From positions 1 through 23,891 of the forward strand of contig CAYRJA010000042.1 of the NCBI GenBank assembly GCA_964424455.1: 23,891 bases of DNA, in the 5' to 3' direction. Below, in pieces: positions 23,845-23,891 of the stretch (position 1 is its first letter; the number at the start of each line of letters is the position of its first letter). The notes beneath the pieces are model-generated. The model saw nothing but the letters and a program-made list of their open reading frames with translations, made no database searches and had not been told where the DNA came from. The position numbers and the translations under genes were made by a program. Source of the DNA: CAYRJA01 sp964424455 (GTDB taxonomy: Bacteria; Bacteroidota; Bacteroidia; Chitinophagales; UBA10324).

Positions 23845-23874
23845 CCGCAAAGTCTCCCGCAGGGGACTTTGCGG
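23845..23874. repeat. 13-bp hairpin near the right edge
   Basis: The arm at 23845-23857 pairs with 23862-23874 across a CGCA loop, with 12 Watson-Crick pairs and one T-G pair. This is a very stable structure. The plus strand has no T-run after it. On the minus strand a TTTATTTTTTT stretch lies about 12 bases beyond the stem, so it might act as a loose terminator for a leftward gene beyond the edge, or be a REP-like element. Confidence 0.6.
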
Positions 23875-23891
23875 CATTAGTATTGAATGCT

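Larger units (their letters stand above)
23507..23891. other. Non-coding stretch with several inverted repeats, no gene recognised
   Basis: No convincing coding frame was found in these 385 bases. The region carries a 17-base odd palindrome (23614-23630), a stem of 8 bp (23722-23746) and a 13-bp hairpin (23845-23874), and the word AGTCTCCCG appears at both ends of the stretch (near 23674 and 23852). It may hold the promoter or leader of a gene beyond the right edge, or a non-coding element. I see no tRNA or riboswitch pattern. Confidence 0.4.

Noticed and set aside
1..23891. CRISPR array, tRNA, rRNA, IS element
   Set aside because: No regularly spaced direct repeats, no cloverleaf with a CCA-like end, no transposase frame and no terminal inverted repeats were seen on reading both strands.

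Overview
The window looks like chromosomal DNA of a member of the Bacteroidota, plausibly Chitinophagales/Sphingobacteriales-like. This rests on three things: type IX secretion (T9SS) C-terminal sorting domains on secreted proteins, start regions that carry the Bacteroidota -7 promoter element (TAnnTTTG) and lack clear Shine-Dalgarno sites, and typical Bacteroidota families (LpxD-like acyltransferase, sigma-54, GH3-like synthetase, deoxyhypusine-synthase-like protein). Base composition is about 40% GC by eye. I saw no rRNA, tRNA, CRISPR array, IS element or prophage.

Layout. 1-210: C-terminal remnant of a sulfotransferase-like gene. 221-855 (-): antitoxin/PIN-toxin pair. 963-3803 (+): tandem secreted paralogues with Ig-like repeats; only the second has a T9SS sorting domain. 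3795-5991 (-): secY then map, with their own promoter and apparently separated from the ribosomal-protein operon where they normally lie. 6253-6411 (+): tiny membrane protein with its own promoter and terminator. 6498-7469 (+): deoxyhypusine-synthase-like enzyme. 7558-8982 (-): polytopic GT39-like glycosyltransferase with a C8 tract. 9170-10099 (+): LpxD-like acyltransferase. 10115-12320 (-): rpoN followed by a PAP2-like membrane protein. 12453-15105 (+): a small T9SS protein and a secreted tail-fibre/S74-chaperone protein, closed by a terminator. 15232-16746 (-): GH3-like protein. 16816-20514 (-): M1 aminopeptidase lipoprotein, gamma-carbonic anhydrase and a secreted hypothetical, as one tight operon. 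20592-21092 (+): biotin carboxyl carrier protein. 21110-23506 (-): MMPL/RND transporter. 23507-23891: no gene recognised, but strong inverted repeats.

Most of the genes serve the cell envelope (SecY export, T9SS cargo, LpxD-like and GT39-like glycolipid enzymes, PAP2-like protein, lipoprotein peptidase, RND transporter) or are housekeeping genes.

The most unusual signal is not a gene. A 7-base odd palindrome, TGTWACA, usually flanked by C or G, occurs 39 times by manual count, against roughly 5 expected at this composition. The copies lie on both gene strands, in several reading frames and in intergenic gaps. It behaves like a highly iterated palindrome of unknown function. All counts were made by eye and need a computed check.
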